In this document: piece after piece, positions 55,093 through 63,970 of the stretch | Layout of the letters: each line of letters starts with the position of its first letter | Position numbering within the stretch: position 1 is the stretch's first letter | Assembly: GCA_963709295.1 (NCBI GenBank) | Contig: CAVPVW010000008.1 | Location: 558,001-622,000 of the forward strand | Origin: JBGPQJ01 sp963709295 | Lineage (GTDB): Bacteria; Chloroflexota; Anaerolineae; Anaerolineales; Villigracilaceae | Length of the DNA stretch: 64,000 nucleotides | Direction: 5' to 3' | Position numbers and translations under genes: made by a program | The notes under the pieces: model-generated | The model's database searches: none | Seen by the model: the letters and a program-made list of their open reading frames with translations, nothing else | Told to the model about the DNA's origin: nothing

Positions 55093-56544
55093 ATGACCTG
55101 GAAAAGCCTGGACACACCCGGAGGCGCGCATCTTACACGCCTGTCGGACGAACAGTTCGAAAAAATCCACACTGCCAGCCTCGAAATACTCGGGCGCATC
55201 GGCGTGCGCGTGGACCTCGAGGAGGCCCTCGACCTGCTGAAGAAAGGCGGCGCGCAGGTCGAGGGGAATCTGGTGCGCGTCCCAGCCAAGATGGTGGAGA
55301 GTGCGCTCCTCAGCGCGCCGAAGAAGGTGACGCTCCACAACCGGCGCGGCGAGCCGGTCATGCCATTGGAGAATAACCGCTGTTTCTTCGGTCCCGGCTC
55401 GGACTGCCTGACGATCATCGACCACCGCATCAATGAACGGCGCAAGCCGCTGCTTCAGGACGTGGCCGAGGGCAGCCGCCTGTGCGACGCCCTGCCGGAC
55501 ATCGATTTCGTCATGTCCATGGTGCTGCCGTCCGACGTGGATGCGACGTTGGCCGACACCTACCAGATGGAAGCCATGCTGTCGAACACGGTCAAGCCCA
55601 TCCTGTATGTGTCGTATGAATCACAGGGACTGGTCAATGCGGTCGAGATGGCGGAGGCCGTCGTCGGCGGCGCGGACGCGCTGCGCGAGAAACCCATCCT
55701 GACCTGCTACATCAACGTCGTCTCGGGGGCGGTGCACAATGAGGAGAGCCTGCGCAAGCTGCTGTACCTCTCCGGCAAGGGGCTGCCCTCGCTGTACATC
55801 CCCGGCTCGAATGCGGGCGTCACCAGCCCGATGACACAGGCCGGCGCGGTCGCGCTGGACACCGCCGGCGCGCTGTTGGGACTCGTCCTCGCGCAGTTGA
55901 AGCGGGAGGGTGCCCCGTATATCATGTCCGCCATGGACCCGGCGGCGCTGGACATGCGCACGATGGTCTCGCCGTACGCCTACCCCGAGCGCGGATTCAT
56001 CCGCTCGGTGTCACAGCGCTACGGCCTGCCGACGCTTTCGCTGGCCGGCGCGACGGACTCCAAGGTGGTGGACGGGCAGGCCGCCGCCGAGGCCGCTCTC
56101 ACCATGCTGGCGGACGTCTTCATGGGCGGCAATCTCATCCACGACCTGGGCTATCTCGAATCGGGGCTGACCTACTCCTTTGCGCAGCTCGTCATCTGCG
56201 AGCAGATGGTGGACTGGATCAAGGGTTTCTTCCGCGAGATCGAGGTGACCGACGAGACGCTGGCGCTGGACGAGATCGAGCGCGCCGGCGCGGGCGGCAT
56301 GTACCTCAGCTCCAAGCATACGAAGAAGCATTTCAAGGAGACCTGGTACCCGGACCTGTTCGAGCGCGGGAGTTACACGGATTGGGAAAAGAAGGGCGGC
56401 CTGACCCTGCTGGAGCGCGCCTCAGCGCGCGTCGAGAAACTGCTGGCCGAGCACCAGCCCGAGCCGCTGCCGGAGGATGTGAAGGGGAAGTTGAGGAAGA
56501 TAGTGGAGAGGGCGAACATCAACCCAGTCTCCCCCAAATCCTAG
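55093..56544 (+). CDS. MttB-family (non-pyrrolysine) trimethylamine methyltransferase homologue
   Basis: 483 aa, complete, without an in-frame TAG, so not a pyrrolysine enzyme. Family marks: LSDEQFEKIHTASLEILGRIGVRV, KMVESALLSAPKKVTLHNRRGEP, NNRCFFGPGSDCLTIIDH, GGNLIHDLGYLESGLTYS. Related enzymes demethylate quaternary amines (glycine betaine, L-carnitine, proline betaine) with a corrinoid protein. The substrate is not predictable and no corrinoid protein gene is adjacent. The last codons (SPKS-stop) are written in a CCTCCCCCAAATCC-type palindrome. Two truncated copies of its 3' end lie downstream. Confidence 0.87.
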   Translation: MTWKSLDTPGGAHLTRLSDEQFEKIHTASLEILGRIGVRVDLEEALDLLKKGGAQVEGNLVRVPAKMVESALLSAPKKVTLHNRRGEPVMPLENNRCFFGPGSDCLTIIDHRINERRKPLLQDVAEGSRLCDALPDIDFVMSMVLPSDVDATLADTYQMEAMLSNTVKPILYVSYESQGLVNAVEMAEAVVGGADALREKPILTCYINVVSGAVHNEESLRKLLYLSGKGLPSLYIPGSNAGVTSPMTQAGAVALDTAGALLGLVLAQLKREGAPYIMSAMDPAALDMRTMVSPYAYPERGFIRSVSQRYGLPTLSLAGATDSKVVDGQAAAEAALTMLADVFMGGNLIHDLGYLESGLTYSFAQLVICEQMVDWIKGFFREIEVTDETLALDEIERAGAGGMYLSSKHTKKHFKETWYPDLFERGSYTDWEKKGGLTLLERASARVEKLLAEHQPEPLPEDVKGKLRKIVERANINPVSPKS

Positions 56545-56557
56545 GATGAGGGGGAGG
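56529..56557. repeat. REP-like palindrome, copy 1
   Basis: CTCCCCCAAATCC ... GGATGAGGGGGAG, imperfect, overlaps the mttB stop codon. Family members at 61049, 62208 and 63971. Confidence 0.7.
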
Positions 56558-56760
56558 CGGCCGCAGGCCGTAGGGGGTCAAAACTGGGCAGGGTCAGAGA
56601 CCCTCACCCAGCGATGCCCTGCCTCGTGAAAATTATCGCAATCGCTATCGCTGCAATCGCTTTACAACTATAATGATTATTAGTCCTGATTTTCACAAGC
56701 AATCGCCTCCAAAGTAGTTTGAAATTTGCCCGGCTTAGAGCCCCGCATCGAGGAGCAGTG

Positions 56761-59700
56761 ATGCATAAAAAACGAATAGTCCTATGGTTTGGGCTGGTTT
56801 CGGTCGTGATCATCGCATCCATCGTGGCAACCCTCATCGCTAAAATTCCTCCCGCTTCCCAACAGCTCCCCCCCAACACAGCTCAAATTTCGATCGTCCT
56901 CAGCCGTCCAACGGATAACAGCACCTGGCCTGCCGATACGCCCATTCCAGTTGCGGTCATGGTTAACGCCAGTGTTCCCATAGAAAGCGTTGCGCTATGG
57001 ACCGACGGTCACCTTTTTGATTCACAGACTCCAGCGGATGATCAAAAGAGTATTTTTAAAGTCTGGTCCTGGATGCCACTCACAGAGGGCGCACATACCG
57101 TGTTCATCCGTGCCGTCGATGTAAATGGCCGGACGGCGGATTCGAACGCCGTCCACATCCAGGCATCTCCCGCAGCCGGCCTGATCGCGGTTCAGACCAC
57201 ACAAGGTGAGGAGACGATCCAAAGCCTGGCGGAACAAAACGGAGTGGCTCCCGAAGAGATTGCAGCGATCAACCCATCCATCGACCCGGCGGGAACGATC
57301 CCGCCAGGAACGGAGTATTTCGTTGCCCTCCATCCCTTCGACCTTTCCTCTGTTGGTGAGCCTCCATTATCTCTCCCGCCGGCCGGCCCGGTAATACCGG
57401 CGGAAGAAGGAGCACCCATCGGTCCTGCTTTTTATCTGGACGATGTATTAAACCTGCACCCGGATGCACCTGCCGCCCCCTCGCTTTATGCCTCCGTGGG
57501 AGTCTGCAATGTTTCGCTCACCATCCAGGATAACTCGGATGCTGAGAACGGCTTCTTTATTTACTCTTTGTCCGAGAGCGATGTATCTTTTAAACGCATC
57601 GCCAGTTTGAAATCTCATTCAGGTGCGAGCTTGCTTCAGTACTCGGTCCCGAACCAGCATGGGCAGGTCCAATTCCATGTCTCTTCCTATAACTCGGCCG
57701 GCAAGTCACCCAGCACTCCGGTGGCTGTGAAAGTGACCAGCCCGCAATGTGATCCTGCCCAGGGCAGCCAGGGAGACCTGGATTACCACGGCGGATTCCT
57801 GACCGTACCAACCAATGTACAGCTGGCTTACTTCTATGCGTCGATGAATGGCAGCGCATGGCAGCGCATCCCTGCCGGGGATGAATTCCTGGAGCCCATG
57901 ACCGGGCAGCTTGACCTGCGGTCAAAAATCCAGCAGCTGCTGGGAGGGGTACCCACCGGTGAAGTGGACCTGGATGTATGGGGCTGGAGTGAAGGAGCGC
58001 TCGAGCACCTCGGGATTATCCACATCAACGCCAATTTTGCATCGCTCGCGATCTGCAACCTGACCGGCGGTTGCGGCGGGGATATGGGCGCAACCCATTG
58101 GGTCACTGAAGCCACGGTTGGTTCCGATAAAGACCAAACCACCCGTCCGCTGCGCTGGACCGCATACGGGAGTGATATCACCCACGCCATTTGGCAGGTG
58201 AGCACCCAGCCCTTCCCGGCTGAATATTCCGTTGGCACTCCTCCGGGTTTGCTGATCAGCGGTGTCTCGGAAGCTGTAGTAAATAGTGAAACGGGGTTTG
58301 CCGGCGGTGATTTTTCGATCGATTTTAATGCTGACCTGCAGTTCGCTGGCGGGGAAAATGGGGATGGTCAATCCGCGCGGAGAGTGGGCATGCTCGAGGA
58401 TATTGGAAGCTTTGATCCTGGGTTGCTGCCGCTGATTTCCGGTGGCGGAATTAATCAACTTGGGTTGATGACCTACAACCTGTGGCTGCCCCAGAAGCTC
58501 TATATCCGGGTCATCCCCATCGCCGGTAACCATCCTGCGTCCGACCCTTCAAATATCGTCCTTGTTTCCTACCAGCCGACGGGCGATCCGCCCCCAATTA
58601 AAATCTCCAAGGTGCCCACCTATTCGGTGGAGATCGTCCCGGGTTCTTATGTCAATGAGGTCAAAGTTGTTCAAAAATTAGGAACCCTTGGTTGCTCCGA
58701 AATCACAGGAGTGAATCAGGAGGTTTTCACAATCTGGTTCGATCAAGCCTATAAAGGATCCCAAATCGACCCGTTGGACCCATATAATTCGCAGGGCCCC
58801 CCGGTAACTATGGTTGAAGAAGCTTACAACTTCTGGTTTTCTCATATAGGTGATATCGCCTGCCCGGGTATCGTCGAGGATGACGAACCCAACCTGTTTG
58901 AGCAATTTGCCGCGGCAATAGAAACCTCGTGGAATTATCTCTCGAGCACGCTCGAACAGATCAAAGGAATCCTGGTTGGGGCACTCGCGGAAATCATCCC
59001 ATTTTGTGAGCAAGAGTGTAAAACTGTACTGATGACCGGTTTAAACTTTGCCATCACCTACTTCACCGGCCTGCCTCCAAGCATTCCAACGTTTGATGAT
59101 GCGGTTAACATGGGAATCGATTACGCAGTTCAGATGGCGATCTCCCAGGCCGGCATCCCGTATTGCGACCAGACTTGCCAGGATGCCATCGCCGACGAGG
59201 TGAAAGAGGTCGGGTCCAAAGTGATCGGTTCAGGAAAATCACAACCCGCCTGCAATGACCAAAATCACACCCTTTGGTTATATGAAGGTACACAGCAGCT
59301 GCATCTTAAACCGCTTTGTTTCCCCCCAGGGGTTTCTTTCGAACCGCTTCCCGGCAGCATGTATGAACGCGCCATGGTGCAGGTGAAGGTGACCCGCATC
59401 GATGGCTCGCCGGAACCCGCCCCGATGCAGGTGCTTACCCTGGATACCCAGGCGCTGAATCCCGCTTTTGGGGGTGGCCATTCCGAGACGGAATATTACC
59501 AGGCCACCGTTCAGGAAAACTGCCAAATGCACCAGGGTCAAAAAATGTGTGCCAGCGTCACGTACACTTTTCCTTATGACATGACCTATTCTGCTCCCCT
59601 CTTTGGCGTCCCTTACCCGCCGGTTTCAATCTCCATCCCCGCTCTCAAAGCCGGTCAATCGGTGGTCGTTCCTGTAGTTTTTGAGAGCCAGGCGTATGAT

Positions 59701-59931
59701 AACAAACCACCCAATGTGTACCTCCCCCGCGCTGCCGCCATCCAGAATACCTACCCGGAAGCGGATTTAAACACCATCCCGGTGGATTGGTGGCGGGATT
59801 TTACGCACCTGACAGACAGCAGCGCCAAGATCACGATCAATGCCCGCGTAATCTGCCAGGACAAAGAACTGCAAATACTCTGGAACTCTCCCTGTTCAGA
59901 GATCGACACTCAGGAATTCATCGTTCCGTAA
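56761..59931 (+). CDS. Large secreted multidomain protein with LysM-like motif
   Basis: 1056 aa. ATG 56761 starts a short basic region and a membrane/signal helix (VLWFGLVSVVIIASIVATLIA). An Ig-like domain (about 40-140) follows with RPTDNSTWPADTPIPV, then a LysM-type repeat: EETIQSLAEQNGVAPEEIAAINPSID ... IPPGTEYFV. A fibronectin-like region and a long beta-rich body with paired cysteines (CDQTCQDA, CEQECKTV) follow. No enzyme motif. The LysM motif may bind peptidoglycan. A lipoprotein gene follows 10 bases later and shares the Ig-like style, suggesting one surface complex. Confidence 0.7.
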   Translation: MHKKRIVLWFGLVSVVIIASIVATLIAKIPPASQQLPPNTAQISIVLSRPTDNSTWPADTPIPVAVMVNASVPIESVALWTDGHLFDSQTPADDQKSIFKVWSWMPLTEGAHTVFIRAVDVNGRTADSNAVHIQASPAAGLIAVQTTQGEETIQSLAEQNGVAPEEIAAINPSIDPAGTIPPGTEYFVALHPFDLSSVGEPPLSLPPAGPVIPAEEGAPIGPAFYLDDVLNLHPDAPAAPSLYASVGVCNVSLTIQDNSDAENGFFIYSLSESDVSFKRIASLKSHSGASLLQYSVPNQHGQVQFHVSSYNSAGKSPSTPVAVKVTSPQCDPAQGSQGDLDYHGGFLTVPTNVQLAYFYASMNGSAWQRIPAGDEFLEPMTGQLDLRSKIQQLLGGVPTGEVDLDVWGWSEGALEHLGIIHINANFASLAICNLTGGCGGDMGATHWVTEATVGSDKDQTTRPLRWTAYGSDITHAIWQVSTQPFPAEYSVGTPPGLLISGVSEAVVNSETGFAGGDFSIDFNADLQFAGGENGDGQSARRVGMLEDIGSFDPGLLPLISGGGINQLGLMTYNLWLPQKLYIRVIPIAGNHPASDPSNIVLVSYQPTGDPPPIKISKVPTYSVEIVPGSYVNEVKVVQKLGTLGCSEITGVNQEVFTIWFDQAYKGSQIDPLDPYNSQGPPVTMVEEAYNFWFSHIGDIACPGIVEDDEPNLFEQFAAAIETSWNYLSSTLEQIKGILVGALAEIIPFCEQECKTVLMTGLNFAITYFTGLPPSIPTFDDAVNMGIDYAVQMAISQAGIPYCDQTCQDAIADEVKEVGSKVIGSGKSQPACNDQNHTLWLYEGTQQLHLKPLCFPPGVSFEPLPGSMYERAMVQVKVTRIDGSPEPAPMQVLTLDTQALNPAFGGGHSETEYYQATVQENCQMHQGQKMCASVTYTFPYDMTYSAPLFGVPYPPVSISIPALKAGQSVVVPVVFESQAYDNKPPNVYLPRAAAIQNTYPEADLNTIPVDWWRDFTHLTDSSAKITINARVICQDKELQILWNSPCSEIDTQEFIVP

Positions 59932-59941
59932 GAGGTGCAGG

Positions 59942-60809
59942 ATGATACGCAAAATTTCTCTCTTGTTGTTGGCTGTCGTGCTGGCATTGTCCGCCTGCAA
60001 CATGCCGATCGCTGCAGGAACCGCGCCTCAAATCTGGATCGACGATCCGCTGGATGGAATGCGTCTGCCTCTGCAACCCTACACATTCACCCTTCACAGC
60101 AGCGACCCGCAGGGCATTTCCGTGACGGAAGTCCGTATCAACGGCGAAGTGCATGCCACCCTGACAAACCCGGATCCGGCGCAATTGCTGGTTTATCAAA
60201 CACTGGATTGGGTGCCGGCTGTTCCCGGTCGTTACGTCATCCGGGCCCGAGCCCAGAACACTGCCGGGGTCTGGAGTGCTGAAGACCTTGTTACGGTGGA
60301 GATCGAAGAGCCGTCGACTCCAACGCACACGCCAACCACCACCCCGACGATTCCGACCATCACACCGACAATCTTGACCGTTACACCGACGGCGACGGAT
60401 ACATTAACCCCTGTCCCTGATGTGCAATTCGGTTTCACGGGGCCACCGGTCTTCAGTCTTGAGCAGATCAATCTGCCTTACGACTGTCCATCCTCATCGC
60501 TGACGGCGGGTATAAAGGTTGTACCCAGCAAGGAAATTAAAATCTGTGATGTTGTTCTACCGTCTGACAGATAAGGATTTTGCCGAGCAATCGGAGTGGG
60601 CCAATATTGGCCTGCGCCCGGATGGAGCAGGAACCTATCGGGTGACATTCAACCCGATAAGAGATGGCGAGTTCATGCCCTGGTTGACCTCTCAATGGTC
60701 TCCAACCTGGAAGGGCTGGCTTTCCACCCAGTTCGTCATACAGAAAACAAATGGGGACCTGATTCGTTCAGAGGTGTACAGGTTGGTCAAAGTTGAAGGC
60801 TGTCGCTAA
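59942..60809 (+). CDS. Ig-like Thr-Pro lipoprotein, one frameshift
   Basis: About 288 aa when joined. Lipobox LSAC (Cys18-20 region, MIRKISLLLLAVVLALSAC), Ig-like domain (APQIWIDDPLDGMRLPLQPYTF), a Thr-Pro linker (THTPTTTPTIPTITPTI), and a C-terminal beta domain (LFYRLTDKDFAEQSEWANIGLRPDGAGTYRVTFN). The frame breaks at the AAAA of about 60538-60541. Removing one A gives SKEIKSVMLFYRL, continuous to the stop at 60809. It follows the large secreted protein gene after 10 bases. Function unknown. Confidence 0.72.
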
Positions 60810-60927
60810 AACCTTCGAAAGACCGAAGTGCCTGACGAAATTATAAAGTCTGCGCGTGTTGTCCAGCACAAACTCGTACGTCTGCCTGTCGTAGGGGAAG
60901 CCGTATCCAATGCATGTTGCAGCGCGC

Positions 60928-61077
60928 GCTTCAGCGCGCGTGGAAAAGCTGTTGGCTGAGCACCAGCCCAAGCCGCTGCCGGAGGAGGTGAAGGTTAAGT
61001 TGAGGGAGATTGTGGAAAGAGCGGGGGGCCCCCACCGGCCGTTGGCCACCTCCCCCAAATCCGATAAACGGATTTAG
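60928..61077 (+). pseudogene. 3' fragment of an mttB-like gene (copy 1)
   Basis: In-frame remnant reading ASARVEKLLAEHQPKPLP and EEVKVKLREIVERAG, nearly identical to the last part of the MttB homologue (56430-56540). Nothing of the preceding 430 residues is left. It ends in a REP-like palindrome and lies directly upstream of the dehydrogenase gene. The gap 60810-60927 has no other gene. Confidence 0.85.
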
Positions 61078-61082
61078 GGGAG
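61049..61082. repeat. REP-like palindrome, copy 2
   Basis: CCTCCCCCAAATCCG ... CGGATTTAGGGGAG, inside the end of the mttB fragment, before the dehydrogenase ribosome binding site. Confidence 0.7.
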
Positions 61083-61105
61083 CGATCCTGCGAAGGAGAT
61101 GCAGC

Positions 61106-62101
61106 ATGGAGAGTATCGTCATTCAAAAGCCGAAAGAAATCGAGCTGGTTGAGCGCGCCATACCTGAACCGGGTCCGGGTGAGGTGCTGATCAAGGTCAT
61201 GGCCAGCGGCATCTGCGGGACGGACATCCACATTTTCAATGGCGAGTACCTGGGAGCTTACCCGGTCATCCCGGGGCACGAGTTCTCCGGCACCATCGTA
61301 TCCACAGGGAATCAGGTCACGCGCTTCAAAGCAGGAGACCGCGTGGCGGTGGAGCCCAACATCGCCTGCGACAACTGCGTCCATTGCCTGAACAACCGCC
61401 AGAACTTCTGCCTGAACTGGCAGGCGGTCGGTGTCACTTTGCCAGGGGGGATGGAACAGTATGTGACCGTCCCTGAAAAAGCCGTCTTCAGTATCGGAGA
61501 GCTGCCTTTCGATCAGGGTGCGTTCGTGGAACCCCTGTCGTGTGTCGTTCACGGAGTCGAACGGGCACGGATAAAACTTGCCGACCGCGTGGCGATCTTC
61601 GGCGCCGGCCCGATCGGGGACCTGATCCTGCAGATGGCACGCCTGCAGGGTGCGGCGCATATTACCATCCTGGAGAACAACCCGGGGCGGGCGGAGCTTG
61701 CACGCGAACTGGGAGCGGACCAGATCTTCAGCCGCCTGGAGGAACTGCAGCCGGACGCGTACGATGTGGTCATCGATGCGACCGGGGTCATACCGCTCAT
61801 GAACCGGACGATCGATTTTGCCAGAAAAGGCGGCACGGTATTGCTCTTTGGAGTACCCCCTTCAGGAAAAAACCTGGAAGTGGAAGCGTTCAAGATCTTT
61901 CAGAAGGGGCTGACCCTGCTCTCCTCCTTCACATCCGTCCGGAATTCCTTTCAGGCGGTGGACCTGCTGCAAACAGGTCAGATAAAGGTGGAGCCGTTGA
62001 TCTCACATCGACTGCCGCTGAAGGAGATGCCCGCAGCCATTGATTTGATTCAAAGGCATGACCCGAAGGTCAGGAAAATCATCATGCTTCCCAATGGATA
62101 G
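61106..62101 (+). CDS. Zinc-dependent alcohol/polyol dehydrogenase (MDR family)
   Basis: 331 aa. Medium-chain dehydrogenase: catalytic-zinc Cys in MASGICGTDIHIF, GHEFSGTIVS with the His-Glu pair, structural-zinc cysteines in NIACDNCVHCLNNRQNFC, and the Rossmann loop VAIFGAGPIGDLILQMARLQGA. Closest in type to sorbitol/threonine/L-iditol dehydrogenases. Probably oxidises a polyol or sugar alcohol with NAD. GAAGGAG precedes the ATG at 61106. Direct-repeat copies of the mttB 3' end flank the gene. Confidence 0.87.
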   Translation: MESIVIQKPKEIELVERAIPEPGPGEVLIKVMASGICGTDIHIFNGEYLGAYPVIPGHEFSGTIVSTGNQVTRFKAGDRVAVEPNIACDNCVHCLNNRQNFCLNWQAVGVTLPGGMEQYVTVPEKAVFSIGELPFDQGAFVEPLSCVVHGVERARIKLADRVAIFGAGPIGDLILQMARLQGAAHITILENNPGRAELARELGADQIFSRLEELQPDAYDVVIDATGVIPLMNRTIDFARKGGTVLLFGVPPSGKNLEVEAFKIFQKGLTLLSSFTSVRNSFQAVDLLQTGQIKVEPLISHRLPLKEMPAAIDLIQRHDPKVRKIIMLPNG

Positions 62102-62224
62102 ATGGCACGCGTCGAGAAGCTGCCCGCTGAGCACCAGCCCGAGTCGCTGCCGGAGGATGTGAAGGTTAAGTTGAGGAAGATTGTGGAGAGGGCGAACCCC
62201 CACCCAGCCTCCCCCAAATCCTAG
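62102..62224 (+). pseudogene. 3' fragment of an mttB-like gene (copy 2)
   Basis: The ATG follows the dehydrogenase stop at once: 40 codons MARVEKLPAEHQPESLPEDV ... VERANPHPASPKS. It matches the end of the MttB homologue at most positions, including the palindrome-encoded SPKS-stop. A remnant, not a functional gene. Confidence 0.85.
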
Positions 62225-62237
62225 GATTTGGGGGAGG
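62208..62237. repeat. REP-like palindrome, copy 3 (perfect)
   Basis: CCTCCCCCAAATCCT and AGGATTTGGGGGAGG, perfect 15-bp arms without spacer, overlapping the stop of the mttB fragment. Confidence 0.8.
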
Positions 62238-62285
62238 TGTCCAGCGGACGGATGGGATCGGTCTCAAGATCCGCACCTGGCAAGG

Positions 62286-62723
62286 CTAAAGAATACTATC
62301 GGGGACATTAAATCCATCTTTGAATTTTATCGCCATAGCCTCAACCGCTTTTTTATGGTCCTTGTCCACCTCCGATTTTCGTATGGCTCTAACCAGTGAT
62401 GCCCCAAAATCTTGCTTTCTTTGAGGTCCCTTAATATACTCATCCCTCTGGATGGCGATGATCATTTGATTTGCCAGCTCCCGGGTCATCTGCTCTGTCC
62501 TGGAAGCAGATGTCCGCCATAGATAGATGAGGTAACTCAAAAACAACACAATCACAACCACGGCAAGGATTAAAGTGACATAGATGTCCGTCCTGGCAAC
62601 GGCAACAATTCCCAGTACGATAATGCATCCCAGCATTCCCAGCAGGAAAGGGTCCTTCAATCGCTTAACGGTCACTACAAGTGCATCGCCAAGTCCTGAG
62701 GAGGTATTTTCATTATTGCTCAT
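62286..62723 (-). CDS. Two-helix membrane protein of unknown function
   Basis: 145 aa. Two hydrophobic helices (about 28-45 and 48-70: LLGMLGCIIVLGIVAVA; VTLILAVVVIVLFLSYLIYLW), then a long charged helical C-terminus (RELANQMIIAIQRDEYIKG ... KKAVEAMAIKFKDGF). The start overlaps the EVE gene by 4 bases, so both are co-translated. No recognised family. Confidence 0.7.
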   Translation of the reverse strand: MSNNENTSSGLGDALVVTVKRLKDPFLLGMLGCIIVLGIVAVARTDIYVTLILAVVVIVLFLSYLIYLWRTSASRTEQMTRELANQMIIAIQRDEYIKGPQRKQDFGASLVRAIRKSEVDKDHKKAVEAMAIKFKDGFNVPDSIL

Positions 62724-63184
62724 TGAGAACTCTCCTTTCCCTGGGCGCTTGGCTGCGGTTCGGTAAAGCCTGCAGATTTGATCAGCTCGTTTAATGCCTC
62801 GGCTTCCTTGGGTTTCACCCGAAAATTTGTCCCTTGAGGCGCTTGGATAATCTGAAGCAGGCTTAATTCACTATTCTGTTTGACTAATTCCTTTGGAATA
62901 GGGGCCCCGGCTTTGTCTTGTTTGCCGGATGCTGTCATAAAACGGACCTGATAGGATACTTGTACGCGATAATCCCCATCAGGCATAAGGTATGGCGCCG
63001 GGGACAGGATTTGTCCCCAACCATACAGACCTGCCGCCTTACCCGCCAGCCAAAAGTAGACGATGTCGCCAGCTTTGATCTCGTCATAATATCGCGTGAC
63101 GAACCATTGTTCACTTTGCAGCGATTTCATCTTCTCAACCAGATCATAACGTTCAGGCACGGCTTGGAAAATCCAGAAATTCAT
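62720..63184 (-). CDS. EVE-domain protein
   Basis: 154 aa. Start ATG 63184 with GAAGGAGGGG upstream. PUA-like EVE fold: MNFWIFQAVPERYDLVEKMKS, FVTRYYDEIKAGDIVYFWLAGKAAGLYGWGQIL, then YRVQVSYQVRF. EVE domains read modified nucleobases and often accompany restriction or other defence systems. Here it is paired with a membrane protein instead. Function in this organism unknown. Confidence 0.82.
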   Translation of the reverse strand: MNFWIFQAVPERYDLVEKMKSLQSEQWFVTRYYDEIKAGDIVYFWLAGKAAGLYGWGQILSPAPYLMPDGDYRVQVSYQVRFMTASGKQDKAGAPIPKELVKQNSELSLLQIIQAPQGTNFRVKPKEAEALNELIKSAGFTEPQPSAQGKESSQ

Positions 63185-63224
63185 GAGCCCCTCCTTCTTG
63201 TGAGAGCAGCTAGACACTAAAATC

Positions 63225-63274
63225 ATTATGACACAAAACAGTACAGACCGCGCCAGTCATTCAAGCGCGGTCTG
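63225..63274 (-). terminator. Hairpin between the two last minus-strand genes
   Basis: CAGACCGCG (63244-63252) and CGCGGTCTG (63266-63274) form a stem that ends the gene at 63334; TGTTTTGTG follows on the minus strand. The 30 bp from 63225 recur at 63925-63954. Confidence 0.6.
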
Positions 63275-63333
63275 TGATGAATCCGTTAGTCGGCAAGTGC
63301 CAGGAGCGACCCCCAAACGAGCCTTCGCTAGAG

Positions 63334-63831
63334 CTACGCGGGTTCGTATCCCTGCAACCAACGACCGTTGACCAGCGCAAAAGGTGCCTGTAGTTTCTCC
63401 CAGCGTGTGCCTGGAATCCGGCTGGAGATGCCCACATCGAACATGGGCATTCCGTTCTCGAAAAATCCGTCACGCGCCAACATCAGCCTACCCTCCACCA
63501 GATAGGGTCCGAAAAGGAAAACACCCTGGATAGCCACATTTGGGATTTTCCACACATCATACTGGGGCATCTGACTCAGCTCCATTCGCGGGATGAGAGC
63601 CACCGTGTTGTCGCCCATGACCATGAATTGTGCGCACGTTTGAGTCGGGATGTCCTCCAGACGGGTGGTCTGAACCTGGACAGAGGTGAGACGCAAGGGG
63701 AAAGAGTCCATTTCCTCAAGGGAAGGCAAGTAGAGGCGGTGGTCGCCTTCGATTGTTCCCTCGATGAGATACTCGGTGGTTAATACCTGGAGGATATACG
63801 GCGGCAGGGGTGGTTTCTTTTTCCCAAACAT
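63334..63831 (-). CDS. Hypothetical protein
   Basis: 165 aa. ATG 63831 with AAAGGAGTGATC upstream. Begins MFGKKKPPLPPYILQVLTTEYLIEGTIEGDHRLYL; soluble, beta-rich, with many aliphatic strands and no membrane helix. No motif recognised. Its promoter region repeats a 30-bp stretch found upstream of the EVE gene, so the two may be regulated together. Confidence 0.7.
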   Translation of the reverse strand: MFGKKKPPLPPYILQVLTTEYLIEGTIEGDHRLYLPSLEEMDSFPLRLTSVQVQTTRLEDIPTQTCAQFMVMGDNTVALIPRMELSQMPQYDVWKIPNVAIQGVFLFGPYLVEGRLMLARDGFFENGMPMFDVGISSRIPGTRWEKLQAPFALVNGRWLQGYEPA

Positions 63832-63970
63832 GATCACTCCTTTCCAAGGTGAGAAAGACGGGCGCTCGCTCGGCTTGGGTCTCTGACCGTGCGGAGTCTT
63901 GACCGCAAGTATGACGACACAATTATTATGGCACAAAACAAGTCAGACCGCGCCCCGGTCCCCTACCCAG

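Noticed and set aside
55093..56544. Pyrrolysine-type MttB
   Set aside because: No in-frame TAG is present. The protein is full length by normal decoding and belongs to the non-pyrrolysine branch.
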